Origin: Nocardia rhizosphaerihabitans
GTDB taxonomy: Bacteria; Actinomycetota; Actinomycetes; Mycobacteriales; Mycobacteriaceae
Direction of reading: 5' to 3'
NCBI RefSeq assembly: GCF_014646295.1
Contig: NZ_BMNE01000002.1
Coordinates: forward strand, 1,055,440-1,119,439
DNA length: 64,000 nt
Shown: in pieces, positions 53,126-61,002 of the stretch
Layout of the letters: the number at the start of each line of letters is the position of its first letter
Position numbering within the stretch: the first letter of the stretch is position 1
Position numbers and translations under genes: made by a program
The notes under the pieces: generated by a model
What the model was told of the DNA's origin: nothing
Database searches by the model: none
The model's input: the letters and a program-made list of their open reading frames with translations, nothing else

Positions 53126-54751
53126 TCACTGTGACACCTCATAATCGATGAGGACTCGCCGCAAGATCTTGCCGGTCGCGTTGCGGGGGAGTTCGTCGAC
53201 GAAGACCACCTCGCGCGGCACCTTGTAGCGGGCCAGATTCTCCTTGACGTGCGCCTGGATCTCGGCGGCCTGGGTGGTGTGTCCCTCTTCGAGGACGACG
53301 AAGGCCCGCAGCCGCTTCCCGAACTCCACGTCGTCGACGCCGACCACCGCGACGTCGAACACGTCGGGCCGCTCCACCAGCAGGTTCTCCACCTCCTGCG
53401 GGAAGACGTTCTCACCGCCGGAGACGATCATGTCGTCGTCGCGGCCGTCGACCATGAGCAGCCCGCTCTTGGTGAAGTGCCCGAGGTCGCCGCTGGACAT
53501 GAAACCGTCGAGGATCTGCTTGTTCCTGCCGTCGGTGTAGCCCTCGAAGGGCGCGCCGCTGCGTACGAAGATCCGGCCCGCGGTCTCCGGCGCCGTGATC
53601 CGCTGATCGTTCTCGTCGTAGAGCCGGACCTCGCAGGTGATCGGCGAGCGCCCGCAGGTGCCCGGCGCCTCGGCCAGTTCGGCCGGGTTCGCGATGGTCG
53701 CGATGGCCACCTCGGTCGACCCGTAGAGGTTGTAGAGAACCGGCCCGAACACCTCGGTGGCCCGGATGCACAGCTCCGGCGACAGCGCCGATCCGGCGAA
53801 CAGGATCACCTTCAGCGAGGAGGTGTCGTACTTGGCGCGGACCTCGGCGGGCAGTTCGGTCAGCCGGTGCAGCATCGTCGGCACGCACACGAGCATCTCG
53901 ACCTTGTGCTCGGCGATCGCGGCGAGGGTGGCCTCGGCATCGAAGCGGCGGCGCATGACGATCTTGTTCGACAGGATGGTGCCGACCAGCCAGGTGCCCA
54001 GACCCGTGCTGTGGAAGATCGGCGAGACGATCATCATGACGCCGCGCTTGGGGAAGGGCACCCGGTCGACGAACTGCGCGGTCGCCATCGGTGTCACCTT
54101 GGTGCGCGGGGCGCCCTTGGGCAGGCCGGTCGTGCCGCTGGTGAGGATGATGAAGCCACCCGGCTTGCTCGGCGCGGGCAGCGGCTCGGTGGAGTTGCCC
54201 GCGATGAGGTCGTCGAAGGTGGCGGCGCCCTCGGGCAGCTGGGCGCCCTCGTCGACCCAGGTCAAAAAGCGCGGCAGGTCGGCGGGCAGCGCGTCGAGCA
54301 GGCCGATGAACTCGCTGTCGTGCAGCACGGCCCGGACCTGCTCGCGCTCGCACACCTCGGCGAACTGCGGCTTGGCGAAGCCGGTGTTCATCAGCGCGAT
54401 CCGCGCGCCCAGCTTGCCCGCGGCGATCATCGACATGATGAGCCCGCGGTGGTCGCGCGCCAGCACGGCGATCACCATGCCCTCGCCGATGCCCGCGTCG
54501 TGCAGGCCGCGCGCGATCGCCGTCGACTGGTCGTCGAGTTCCCGGTAGGTCAGCTCGCCGCGCTCGTCGGCCAGCGCGACCTGATCGGGCGCGACCCGGG
54601 CGGAGTGGCGGACGAGGGTGGCCTGCGGGCCGTAGATCTTGGATTCCTTCATCGTCCGCAGGGTCTCGACCGGCTTCGTCGGGTCGGTGACGCCGCGTGA
54701 CCGCAGCACCCCGAGCGCCTTCACAGTTTCGAGCAGATGGCTCACGTTCAC
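53126..54751 (-). CDS. Acyl-CoA synthetase (FadD-like), copy 2
   Basis: A 541-aa paralogue of the preceding ligase, sharing blocks such as VLARDHRG, MNTGFAKPQFA, VLHDSEF and AQFVDRVP. P-loop ILTSGTTGLPKGAPR, YNLYGSTEVAIAT and PRNATGKILRRVL are intact. The GTG at 54751 follows GGAGG. In-frame codons extend to an ATG at 54811 that lies six bases after TAGATT, so a leaderless longer form with a Cys-Cys-containing N-terminus is possible. It is divergent from nothing: the ArsR-like gene upstream runs in the same direction. Confidence 0.9.
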   Translation of the reverse strand: MNVSHLLETVKALGVLRSRGVTDPTKPVETLRTMKESKIYGPQATLVRHSARVAPDQVALADERGELTYRELDDQSTAIARGLHDAGIGEGMVIAVLARDHRGLIMSMIAAGKLGARIALMNTGFAKPQFAEVCEREQVRAVLHDSEFIGLLDALPADLPRFLTWVDEGAQLPEGAATFDDLIAGNSTEPLPAPSKPGGFIILTSGTTGLPKGAPRTKVTPMATAQFVDRVPFPKRGVMMIVSPIFHSTGLGTWLVGTILSNKIVMRRRFDAEATLAAIAEHKVEMLVCVPTMLHRLTELPAEVRAKYDTSSLKVILFAGSALSPELCIRATEVFGPVLYNLYGSTEVAIATIANPAELAEAPGTCGRSPITCEVRLYDENDQRITAPETAGRIFVRSGAPFEGYTDGRNKQILDGFMSSGDLGHFTKSGLLMVDGRDDDMIVSGGENVFPQEVENLLVERPDVFDVAVVGVDDVEFGKRLRAFVVLEEGHTTQAAEIQAHVKENLARYKVPREVVFVDELPRNATGKILRRVLIDYEVSQ

Positions 54752-54811
54752 TCGGCTACCTCCACAGCATCGGTCCTGGATGCCCACGGTAGCAGTCGAT
54801 GTGCCCTGCAT

Positions 54812-54823
54812 CACAGCAATCTA
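54812..54823 (-). promoter_or_regulatory. Candidate -10 element for the FadD pair
   Basis: On the minus strand TAGATT (54823-54818) is followed by six bases and ATG at 54811, in frame with acyl-CoA synthetase copy 2. Transcription starting here would give either a leaderless extended protein or a 60-nt leader to the GTG at 54751. Confidence 0.4.
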
Positions 54824-54848
54824 AACGGGCAATTGGGACATTTACCGA

Positions 54849-55340
54849 TCAGCGCTGCGCGCTCGCCAACGCGGCGAGCAACGGGACGAGCCTGCCCTCG
54901 GGCACCTCGAACCGGCCGAGCCCCGCGGTCTGCAGCCAGCCGACCGCGGCCAGCTGCCGCAGATGCTGGTAGATCTCGGCCGAGGTGCCCAGTTCCTCGA
55001 TGGCGGCGAGGTCGGCGGCGGTGCGGCGACCGTAGACGATCTCGCGCAGCAACCGCAGCCGCACCGGATTTGCCAGGACGGCAAGGCAATTGGCGGCCTC
55101 GATGGTCCAGACGTCGCCGACGATGGCGTCGGTGGCGAATTGTGCCTGCCAGTCCAGCCGTTCACCGGTCGGCAGTTGCAGCGCCCCGGCCAGCAGCACG
55201 CCGCCGTTGCGCACCCCGGCGTCGTCGAATTCTTTGCGCAGCCGCGCGACGGCCCACGGCAGCTGTGCGTCGCCACCTCCGGACTGCTCCAGGGCGGCAA
55301 CCCGCCGTTCCAGTTCTTCGAGTCGGTCGACCAGATCCAC
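54849..55340 (-). CDS. ArsR-like winged-helix regulator
   Basis: A 163-aa regulator: N-terminal coiled coil (LVDRLEELERRVAALEQ), then a winged-helix domain in which LAVLANPVRLRLLREI is the ArsR-type first helix and SAEIYQHLRQLAAVGWL the recognition helix. No metal-binding cysteines are obvious. It starts with GTG at 55340, six bases after TAGGTT on the coding strand, a possible leaderless start. It lies directly upstream of the FadD pair in the same direction and may control it. Confidence 0.8.
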   Translation of the reverse strand: MDLVDRLEELERRVAALEQSGGGDAQLPWAVARLRKEFDDAGVRNGGVLLAGALQLPTGERLDWQAQFATDAIVGDVWTIEAANCLAVLANPVRLRLLREIVYGRRTAADLAAIEELGTSAEIYQHLRQLAAVGWLQTAGLGRFEVPEGRLVPLLAALASAQR

Positions 55341-55400
55341 GCGGCAAACCTACGCCACACCGAACCCGTTGCGCTGCAAGCTTGCAGGCCGAAAACGCCG

Positions 55401-55432
55401 ACGCACCCCGGAACCGTGATTCCGGGGTGCGT
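55401..55432 (-). terminator. Terminator of the secreted-protein gene
   Basis: A perfect 13-bp stem (ACGCACCCCGGAA) and 6-nt loop just past the stop at 55447, followed on the minus strand by a short TTTT run. Confidence 0.75.
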
Positions 55433-55446
55433 GCGCGAGCGAAAGA

Positions 55447-56082
55447 CTATCGGGTGACAGCGCCGAAAGACGGCTGCTGAATGGTGCCGAGCTTGTAGGC
55501 GTACCCGTCCGGGTGCGCCTCGTCGACCGGCACGGACCAGCGGTGCCACAGGTTGCCGTACACCGCGGCGACGACCAGGCCGTTACCGGTGTTCAGCGAA
55601 GCGGTGCGGATCGTGGTGTCGACCGGCACGTCCTGGTGCTCGGCCAGGATCGCGGTGCCGCTCTGCCCGGTGGACAGGTTCAGCCAGATGACCTCGAGCT
55701 TGGCTCCGGTCTGGTTGGGCGAGATCGTGCCCGGTCCGCCGAAGAAGCCGAGCCGAAAGCCGTTGATGTCGAGCGCGATGCCCGAGCCGTAAACGCCGGC
55801 GCCGCCGCCGTTCTGGCCGATGTCGGAGGTCGCGGGAATCTGGAACGGCTGCGCGGGCAACGCCACGTCGACGGTGCCCTTGTCGACGAGCTTGTCGAGC
55901 GCGGCGAGCGCGCCCGGGTTGTCCGCCACGGTGGTGCGCAGCTGTGCGACGGCCGCGGCCACGTCGACCGTGGTCTGGGGCGCCGGTTCCGCGCCCGCCG
56001 GGGCGGCGAGGACGACGGCGACGGCGGCCGACGTGGCGGCCACCGCGGTGGTGAAGCGACGCATGAAACTCAGATGATGCAT
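55447..56082 (-). CDS. Secreted hypothetical protein
   Basis: A 211-aa protein with a signal peptide (FTTAVAATSAAVAVVLAAPAGA, cleavage near AGA|EP; an alternative start lies at 56064). The mature part is beta-rich (GSGIALDINGFRLGFFGG, VYGNLWHRWSVP) without cysteines. The ATG at 56082 follows GAGGAGAG. Similar small secreted proteins occur widely in Nocardia and Rhodococcus, but no function is known to me. Confidence 0.75.
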   Translation of the reverse strand: MHHLSFMRRFTTAVAATSAAVAVVLAAPAGAEPAPQTTVDVAAAVAQLRTTVADNPGALAALDKLVDKGTVDVALPAQPFQIPATSDIGQNGGGAGVYGSGIALDINGFRLGFFGGPGTISPNQTGAKLEVIWLNLSTGQSGTAILAEHQDVPVDTTIRTASLNTGNGLVVAAVYGNLWHRWSVPVDEAHPDGYAYKLGTIQQPSFGAVTR

Positions 56083-56202
56083 AACCAGCTCTCCTCGAGT
56101 GTTCCTGGTACAGCTTTCCCTGGTGAATCGTCCGCTCTGCGGCCGTCGGCCGCCCGTGCACCGTAACCGAACCCGGATGTGTGCTCGATCACTGCCCTGG
56201 CC

Positions 56203-56580
56203 TTACGGCATCGGGGCGATCTGCACCTTGTAGCCGCGGTAGAGCTCGGGTTTGGCGGTGAGTACCGGCATATCGAGGTGCTGGGCGGTGAAGACCACGG
56301 GCGCGACGAGCGGCCATTCGGTGTGGTCGTCGGCCATCGGCACGGTGGTGCCGATGCGGATCGCGGTCGCGGCGTCCAGCTCGGCCCAGCGCACGGCGAC
56401 GCGATTGTCGAGCAGGCGCCCGAGCTCGTCGATGTTGTCGACGGCGCGCATGGCCGCCATCAAGCTCACCGTCGGCACCACCATGATCCGGCGCTGCTGG
56501 GTGAACTGCCGCATGATCACCTGCCCGAACAGGGGAGAGAGGGCGAGGGAGGTCAGTGCGGTGTGGTCGGCGACGCTCAC
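56203..56580 (-). CDS. PIN-like putative toxin of a toxin-antitoxin pair
   Basis: A 125-aa protein whose GTG start overlaps the antitoxin stop (GTGA). The N-terminal VADHTALTSLALSP fits the first Asp of a PIN domain, and the C-terminal AQHLDMPVLTAKPELYRGY resembles the end of PIN toxins. The middle lacks obvious counterparts of the other acidic catalytic residues, so activity is uncertain. PIN toxins are ribonucleases. Gene order (antitoxin first, overlap) supports a toxin role. Confidence 0.65.
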   Translation of the reverse strand: MSVADHTALTSLALSPLFGQVIMRQFTQQRRIMVVPTVSLMAAMRAVDNIDELGRLLDNRVAVRWAELDAATAIRIGTTVPMADDHTEWPLVAPVVFTAQHLDMPVLTAKPELYRGYKVQIAPMP

Positions 56581-56891
56581 CGGCCGCTCGCGCCCGTGCC
56601 GTCCAGCGCGCTCATCAATTTGTCCAGCTTCGCTTCCGCATCGGCGATCTCGTCCGCGGAATGCCGCTTGATCCGGTCGTCGAGGCCGCCCAGGATCTGT
56701 TCGCGCAGGTCGTCGTTGAAATACGCGGGGGGCAGTGCCCCGTGGCGCAACACCTCGGCAGGTACCACCGCGACCAATTCCTTCCCCTCCCGCGTCACGA
56801 TCACCGGCCGTCCGCTGGCGGACACCCCGTCGAAAACATTACCGAGCTGACCTCGCAACTCGGTCAACGGCACAGTTTCATAATCGGCCAT
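56577..56891 (-). CDS. Phd/YefM-type antitoxin
   Basis: A 104-aa antitoxin with the Phd/YefM DNA-binding half: ETVPLTELRGQLGNVFDGV, then RPVIVTREGKELVAVVP. The C-terminal half is charged and helical (DDRIKRHSADEIADAEAKLD), as expected for the toxin-binding region. An inverted-repeat operator lies five bases before its start codon, consistent with autoregulation by the complex. Confidence 0.87.
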   Translation of the reverse strand: MADYETVPLTELRGQLGNVFDGVSASGRPVIVTREGKELVAVVPAEVLRHGALPPAYFNDDLREQILGGLDDRIKRHSADEIADAEAKLDKLMSALDGTGASGR

Positions 56892-56896
56892 ATCTC

Positions 56897-56918
56897 ACTG
56901 TACATCGCTGTGTACAGT
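56897..56918. promoter_or_regulatory. Palindromic operator of the toxin-antitoxin operon
   Basis: ACTGTACA (56897-56904) and TGTACAGT (56911-56918) form a perfect 8-bp inverted repeat across six bases, immediately upstream of the antitoxin start. Each arm contains the palindrome TGTACA, so up to two dimers could bind. Confidence 0.75.
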
Positions 56919-56954
56919 CCGGCTGGGCGACGTTGCGGGCCATCGCCGCTGACC

Positions 56955-57941
56955 TCAGGCGGCCTTGCGGGCCGGCTCGCTGCGGTAGCGGGTGACCGGG
57001 CCGTCGATGCCGAGCAGGCGCCAGGTGAGCTTCGAGACCGGGTTCATCAGGCCGCTGTTGGTGGCCAGGGCGCGCACGTCGCCGAAGATGTTGCGCATCG
57101 TGGTCTGCGATTCCGGGCCGCTCCAGTAGGCCTCGCGCATGACCTCGGCGGGAATGTCGAACTTCTCCACGAACTCCTTGGGCGGGGTCATGATCATGTC
57201 GAGCATCACCCGCATGGCGATCGGGAAGGCCACGGACAGAACCGATTTCATGATCGGGTTCATGCCGGGCACATTGCGCCGCAGGTATTCGTGGGCGAAG
57301 GAGATGTGGCGGGCTTCCTCGGCCACGTGGATCTGCATCACGCGCTGCACCATCGGATGCAGGTCGACACCGGCGCGCAGCAGCGACTTCTGCAGGTGGT
57401 CGATCGGCTCCTCGCCGCCGAGGATCATCGTGAAGAACAGCTCGGGGAAGTACTTCACCGCAGGCCAGATGGCCATCGTCAGCTTGCGGTCGATCGAGCC
57501 CATGCCGATCACATCGCGGTAGCCGATCCGGTTGATCATCTCCTGGAACATCATCGTGTGGTTGCACTCTTCGGCAGCCTCATGGGTGACGTACCGGAAC
57601 TCCGGATCGCCGTTGGGCACCGAGACCAGATACTGCATCAGCCCACGGATCAGCAGCTGCTCGAAATCCAGGCCGACCTTGGCGATCCCGGCCTGACGCC
57701 ACATGCCCATGGCGATCTGCTTGTCGACCGGCTGCGCCTTGTACCAGGGGTGACGGCCCAGCGGGTCCTCCTCGGGCATGATCCAGCGCGGATCGTCGGA
57801 ATGCACGGCGAATTCCGGCGAATCCCAGTCGATGTCGACATACGGATCGAAGTGCCGGTTCACCGAGCCTTCGGACAGGTTGCGCAGGATCTCGTGGTAC
57901 TCGGGATCGGTGGCGGTGTTCTTGAGCGTGGTTGACAGCAT
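56955..57941 (-). CDS. AurF-like diiron oxygenase
   Basis: A 328-aa ferritin-like non-haem diiron protein. Two metal-binding helices are visible: EAAEECNHTMMFQEM and HVAEEARHISFAHE, each with an EExxH motif. The resemblance is to p-aminobenzoate N-oxygenase (AurF) family proteins, which oxidise amines; the substrate here is unknown. The ATG at 57941 follows AAGGAG. A regulated promoter lies upstream, with its operator inside the spacer. Confidence 0.85.
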   Translation of the reverse strand: MLSTTLKNTATDPEYHEILRNLSEGSVNRHFDPYVDIDWDSPEFAVHSDDPRWIMPEEDPLGRHPWYKAQPVDKQIAMGMWRQAGIAKVGLDFEQLLIRGLMQYLVSVPNGDPEFRYVTHEAAEECNHTMMFQEMINRIGYRDVIGMGSIDRKLTMAIWPAVKYFPELFFTMILGGEEPIDHLQKSLLRAGVDLHPMVQRVMQIHVAEEARHISFAHEYLRRNVPGMNPIMKSVLSVAFPIAMRVMLDMIMTPPKEFVEKFDIPAEVMREAYWSGPESQTTMRNIFGDVRALATNSGLMNPVSKLTWRLLGIDGPVTRYRSEPARKAA

Positions 57942-57975
57942 CGGCGGTGTCTCCTTCGGGTGGCCCGGATCTCAC

Positions 57976-58003
57976 TTTATATGGGACTCGGAGTCTCAGG
58001 CAA
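57976..58003 (-). promoter_or_regulatory. Promoter of the diiron oxygenase gene with operator in spacer
   Basis: On the minus strand -35 TTGCCT (58003-57998) and -10 TATAAA (57981-57976) are separated by 16 bp. The spacer contains the palindrome GACTC-G-GAGTC (57985-57995), so a bound repressor would occlude polymerase. Confidence 0.65.
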
Positions 58004-58167
58004 CTGTAGTGCAGGTGTTGCGCTTGTCCAGCGCGCCCCACCTGTGCCGACGTACGATGGGGCAATCGCAGAACGTGTCGGACGGTTGACCAGTCAGCCA
58101 GGTCCCTGGCTGTGGAGTGAAACGGGCGGACCAGCGCCGCTCGCACACCGAGAGAGCGAGGATTCCG

Positions 58168-59130
58168 ATGGCACAGCTGACTCCCGCCAAGGCCGTGTGG
58201 CCGTCCCTGCGGGTCGATTCCTGGACCGACACCCGCGACACCTTGCACATGTGGACCCAGATCATCGGCAAGCTGAAGATGGCGGGCACACCGCTGGTCA
58301 ACCACTGGTGGAATGTCACCTTCGCGGTCAGCGCGCGCGGGTTGTCGACCGGCGCGATCCCCGTCGACGGCCGCCTGCTCGACATCGAATTCGATTTCCT
58401 CGACCACGAACTCGTGTTGCGCACCAGCGACGGCCGCCACGCCATCATCGCCTTGCGTCCGCGCACGGTCGCCGATTTCTACGCCGAGCTGGGTCATGTG
58501 CTCGGCCGGCTCGACGCCGTGGTCGACATCGAGGCCTCGCCGAACGAAGTCGACCCCGCGATCCCGTTCGCCGAGGACACCACCCACCACTCCTACGACG
58601 GCGACGCCGTCACCCTGTTCTGGCAGCAGCTCGTCCAGATCCAGCGCGTCTTCCAGCTCTGGCGTGCCGGTTTCGCCGGGAAATCCAGTCCGGTGCAGGT
58701 CTTCTGGGGTTCCCTCGACCTGGCCTGCACCCGCTTCTCCGGCCGCACCGCCCCCTTGCACCCCGGCGGCGCCCCCAACTGCGCCGACTGGGTCATGGAA
58801 GAGGCCTACTCCCGCGAATGCGCCAGCGCCGGCTTCTGGGCAGGCGGCACCGAAGGCACCTTCTACGCCTACGCCTACCCCGCCCCCCACGGCTACTCCA
58901 CCCGTCCCGCGGGCCCCGACGGCGCCGAATGGGACGCCACCCTAGGCGAATTCGTCCTCCCCTACGACGTTGTCCGCCAATCCCCCGACCCCGACGCCAC
59001 CCTCCTGAACTTCCTCGACACCACCTACGCGGCAGCCGCCGACCTGGCCCACTGGGACCGCAAACTCCTCGACATCAACCCCCACCGTCTCGACCGAGTC
59101 CTGCACGCCGACGACACGGCGGCACTCTGA
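58168..59130 (+). CDS. DUF5996-type protein
   Basis: A 320-aa cytosolic protein with VWPSLRVDSWTDTRDTLHMW at the N-terminus and many aromatic residues (VNHWWNVTF, LFWQQLVQIQRVF, QVFWGSLDLACTRFSGR). The family (DUF5996, from memory) has no known function. The ATG at 58168 follows GCGAGGA. It is divergent from the diiron oxygenase, with 226 bp between. Confidence 0.8.
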   Translation: MAQLTPAKAVWPSLRVDSWTDTRDTLHMWTQIIGKLKMAGTPLVNHWWNVTFAVSARGLSTGAIPVDGRLLDIEFDFLDHELVLRTSDGRHAIIALRPRTVADFYAELGHVLGRLDAVVDIEASPNEVDPAIPFAEDTTHHSYDGDAVTLFWQQLVQIQRVFQLWRAGFAGKSSPVQVFWGSLDLACTRFSGRTAPLHPGGAPNCADWVMEEAYSRECASAGFWAGGTEGTFYAYAYPAPHGYSTRPAGPDGAEWDATLGEFVLPYDVVRQSPDPDATLLNFLDTTYAAAADLAHWDRKLLDINPHRLDRVLHADDTAAL

Positions 59131-59149
59131 GGTAGCGCCGCATTCGGCT

Positions 59150-59623
59150 TCATGCCGTCCACACCCGATAGGTGGCGTCGGCGATCTTGCCCCAGCCGAG
59201 TCCGGTCAGGTTGGCGATGATGTCGAAGATGAAGTCCTCGTCGATGTCGGCTTCGAGTCGGGCTTCGTCGGGGAGTACGCCGCCGGTTTCGTCGGCGAGC
59301 TCGCCCGCCGAGTAGATGATTCGCCGAATCGGTTGTCCGCCGGAGTACCACCCGAATCCGTAGGTGTCCGACACGCTGTGGGCGGCATAGGCGAGTGCGC
59401 GGCGGGTTCCCGAGAGCGCGAGGACCGCGTCGTCGTCGAAGGTCACCAGGATGTGCGGATCCAGGATCGACGTCCACCCGTCGACCTCGGCGACCGCGTA
59501 GTCGACCGGACGCGAGAACGCCTGCGCCAGATCGACGGTCTCGCCGCTGTCTCCGGGATGCCCCGGCAACCGCGCCGCATCGATCGTCCCTTCGACGAGC
59601 AGTCCGTTCGCTGTCCAGCCCAT
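59150..59623 (-). CDS. Hypothetical acidic protein
   Basis: A 157-aa protein with no family I recognise with confidence. Visible parts are LDPHILVTFDDDAVLALSG, SDTYGFGWYSGGQPIRR and an acidic C-terminal helix (DEARLEADIDEDFIFDII). This resembles short cytosolic proteins of the DUF6461/SUKH-like kind, which sometimes act in immunity, but that is only a guess. It is convergent with the DUF5996-type gene, with 19 bp between. Confidence 0.6.
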   Translation of the reverse strand: MGWTANGLLVEGTIDAARLPGHPGDSGETVDLAQAFSRPVDYAVAEVDGWTSILDPHILVTFDDDAVLALSGTRRALAYAAHSVSDTYGFGWYSGGQPIRRIIYSAGELADETGGVLPDEARLEADIDEDFIFDIIANLTGLGWGKIADATYRVWTA

Positions 59624-59695
59624 GCCACCCTCGCTTCCGCCTGCCCCGCGGCACGCGACGGTGTCACCCTAGCCAGCCACCCCGACAACTCCCCG

Positions 59696-59744
59696 CAACG
59701 CGAAACCGGTGCGAGCCATCGAGGCTCGCACCGGTTTCGCGTTG
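59696..59744. terminator. Long perfect hairpin terminator
   Basis: Arms of 22 bp (59696-59717 and 59723-59744) pair without mismatch around the 5-nt loop ATCGA. It begins 10 bp past the acyl-CoA dehydrogenase stop on the minus strand. No T tract follows, but the stem is long enough to stop transcription or block 3' exonucleases. Confidence 0.85.
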
Positions 59745-59753
59745 TCTACCAGC

Positions 59754-60971
59754 TCACTTGAGCTCGGCGCTGGTCTTGCCGAGGACGCGGCGAGCCACGA
59801 TCAGCTGCTGGATCTGCTGGGTGCCCTCGAAGATGTCGAGGATCTTCGAGTCGCGGCCCCACTTCTCCAGGAGCAGGCGCTGGGAGTAGCCCAGGGTGCC
59901 TGCGAGTTCGACGGCCTTGAGGGTGACATCGGTGCCGGTGCGGCCTGCCTTGGCCTTGGACATCGAAGCCTCGAGGGAGTTGGGCTTCTTGTTGTCGGCC
60001 ATCCAGGCGGCGCGCAGGGCCAGCAGGTAGGCCGACTCGTAATCGGCTTCCATGCGCAGGAATTCGGCCGCGGCGGCGTGCTGGTTCATCGCGGGGGTGT
60101 CGTAGGAGATCTCGACACCGGCCTCGGTGAGGATGGTGCGCAGTTCCTCGAGCGCGGCGCGGGCGACACCGATGGCCATGGCGGCGACCAGCGGGCGGGT
60201 GTTGTCGAAGGTCTGCATGACCCCGGCAAAGCCCTTCTCCACGTTGACTTCCGGCGAGCCGAGGATGTTGTCGGCCGGGATGCGGCAGTCCTGCAACAGC
60301 AGCACCGCGGTGTCGGAGGCCTTGATGCCGAGCTTGTGCTCGAGCCGCGCCACCGACAGGCCGGGAGCGTCACGCGGGACGACGAACGACTTGATCGCCG
60401 CACGACCGAGGCTCTTGTCGACCGAGGCCCACACCACGATGTGGGTGGAACGCTCACCGGCGGTGACGAAGATCTTCTCGCCGTTGAGGACCCACTCGTC
60501 ACCGTCGAGGACGGCGGTGGTGGTGACCGCGGCGGAGTCGGAACCGAAGGACGGCTCGGTGATGGCCATCGAGGCCCACACCTTGCCGAAGCGGGCCAGC
60601 TGCTCGTCGGTGGCGACCGCGGCGATGGCGGCGTTGCCCAGACCCTGGTAGGGGATGGTCAGCATCAGGCCGACGTCGCCCCACGAGGTCTCCAGGGCGT
60701 TGAGCAGCGCGGACATGTTGCCGCCGTTGGCATTGGCGAGGATGTCGGTCTCGCCCGCCTCGTCGTTGCGGCCGCCCGCGGCGCCGCCGATCTTCTGGGT
60801 GCCGGAGTCGGCCAGCCCCTCGACCATGGCGGCCATGGTGTCGAGCTCGACCGGGTACGCGTGCTCGGCGAGGTCGTACTTGCGGGAGATGGGACGGAAG
60901 ATCTGCGAGGCGACCTGGTGGGCCTGGTTGGCGCTCGCCTTCAGCTTCTTGGGGAGTTCGAGGTTGATCAT
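59754..60971 (-). CDS. Acyl-CoA dehydrogenase, subunit 1
   Basis: A 405-aa FAD-dependent acyl-CoA dehydrogenase. The FAD/substrate motif is MAITEPSFGSDSA. The C-terminal region has the CoA/FAD-binding helix and FEGTQQIQQLIVAR, where the catalytic Glu of this family normally lies. The ATG at 60971 follows AGGAG. It is 31 bp downstream of a second acyl-CoA dehydrogenase gene in the same operon; such adjacent pairs often form alpha2beta2 enzymes in mycobacteria. Confidence 0.92.
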   Translation of the reverse strand: MINLELPKKLKASANQAHQVASQIFRPISRKYDLAEHAYPVELDTMAAMVEGLADSGTQKIGGAAGGRNDEAGETDILANANGGNMSALLNALETSWGDVGLMLTIPYQGLGNAAIAAVATDEQLARFGKVWASMAITEPSFGSDSAAVTTTAVLDGDEWVLNGEKIFVTAGERSTHIVVWASVDKSLGRAAIKSFVVPRDAPGLSVARLEHKLGIKASDTAVLLLQDCRIPADNILGSPEVNVEKGFAGVMQTFDNTRPLVAAMAIGVARAALEELRTILTEAGVEISYDTPAMNQHAAAAEFLRMEADYESAYLLALRAAWMADNKKPNSLEASMSKAKAGRTGTDVTLKAVELAGTLGYSQRLLLEKWGRDSKILDIFEGTQQIQQLIVARRVLGKTSAELK

Positions 60972-61002
60972 GGAATTCTCCTGGGTATCGAAGACGGACC
61001 GA

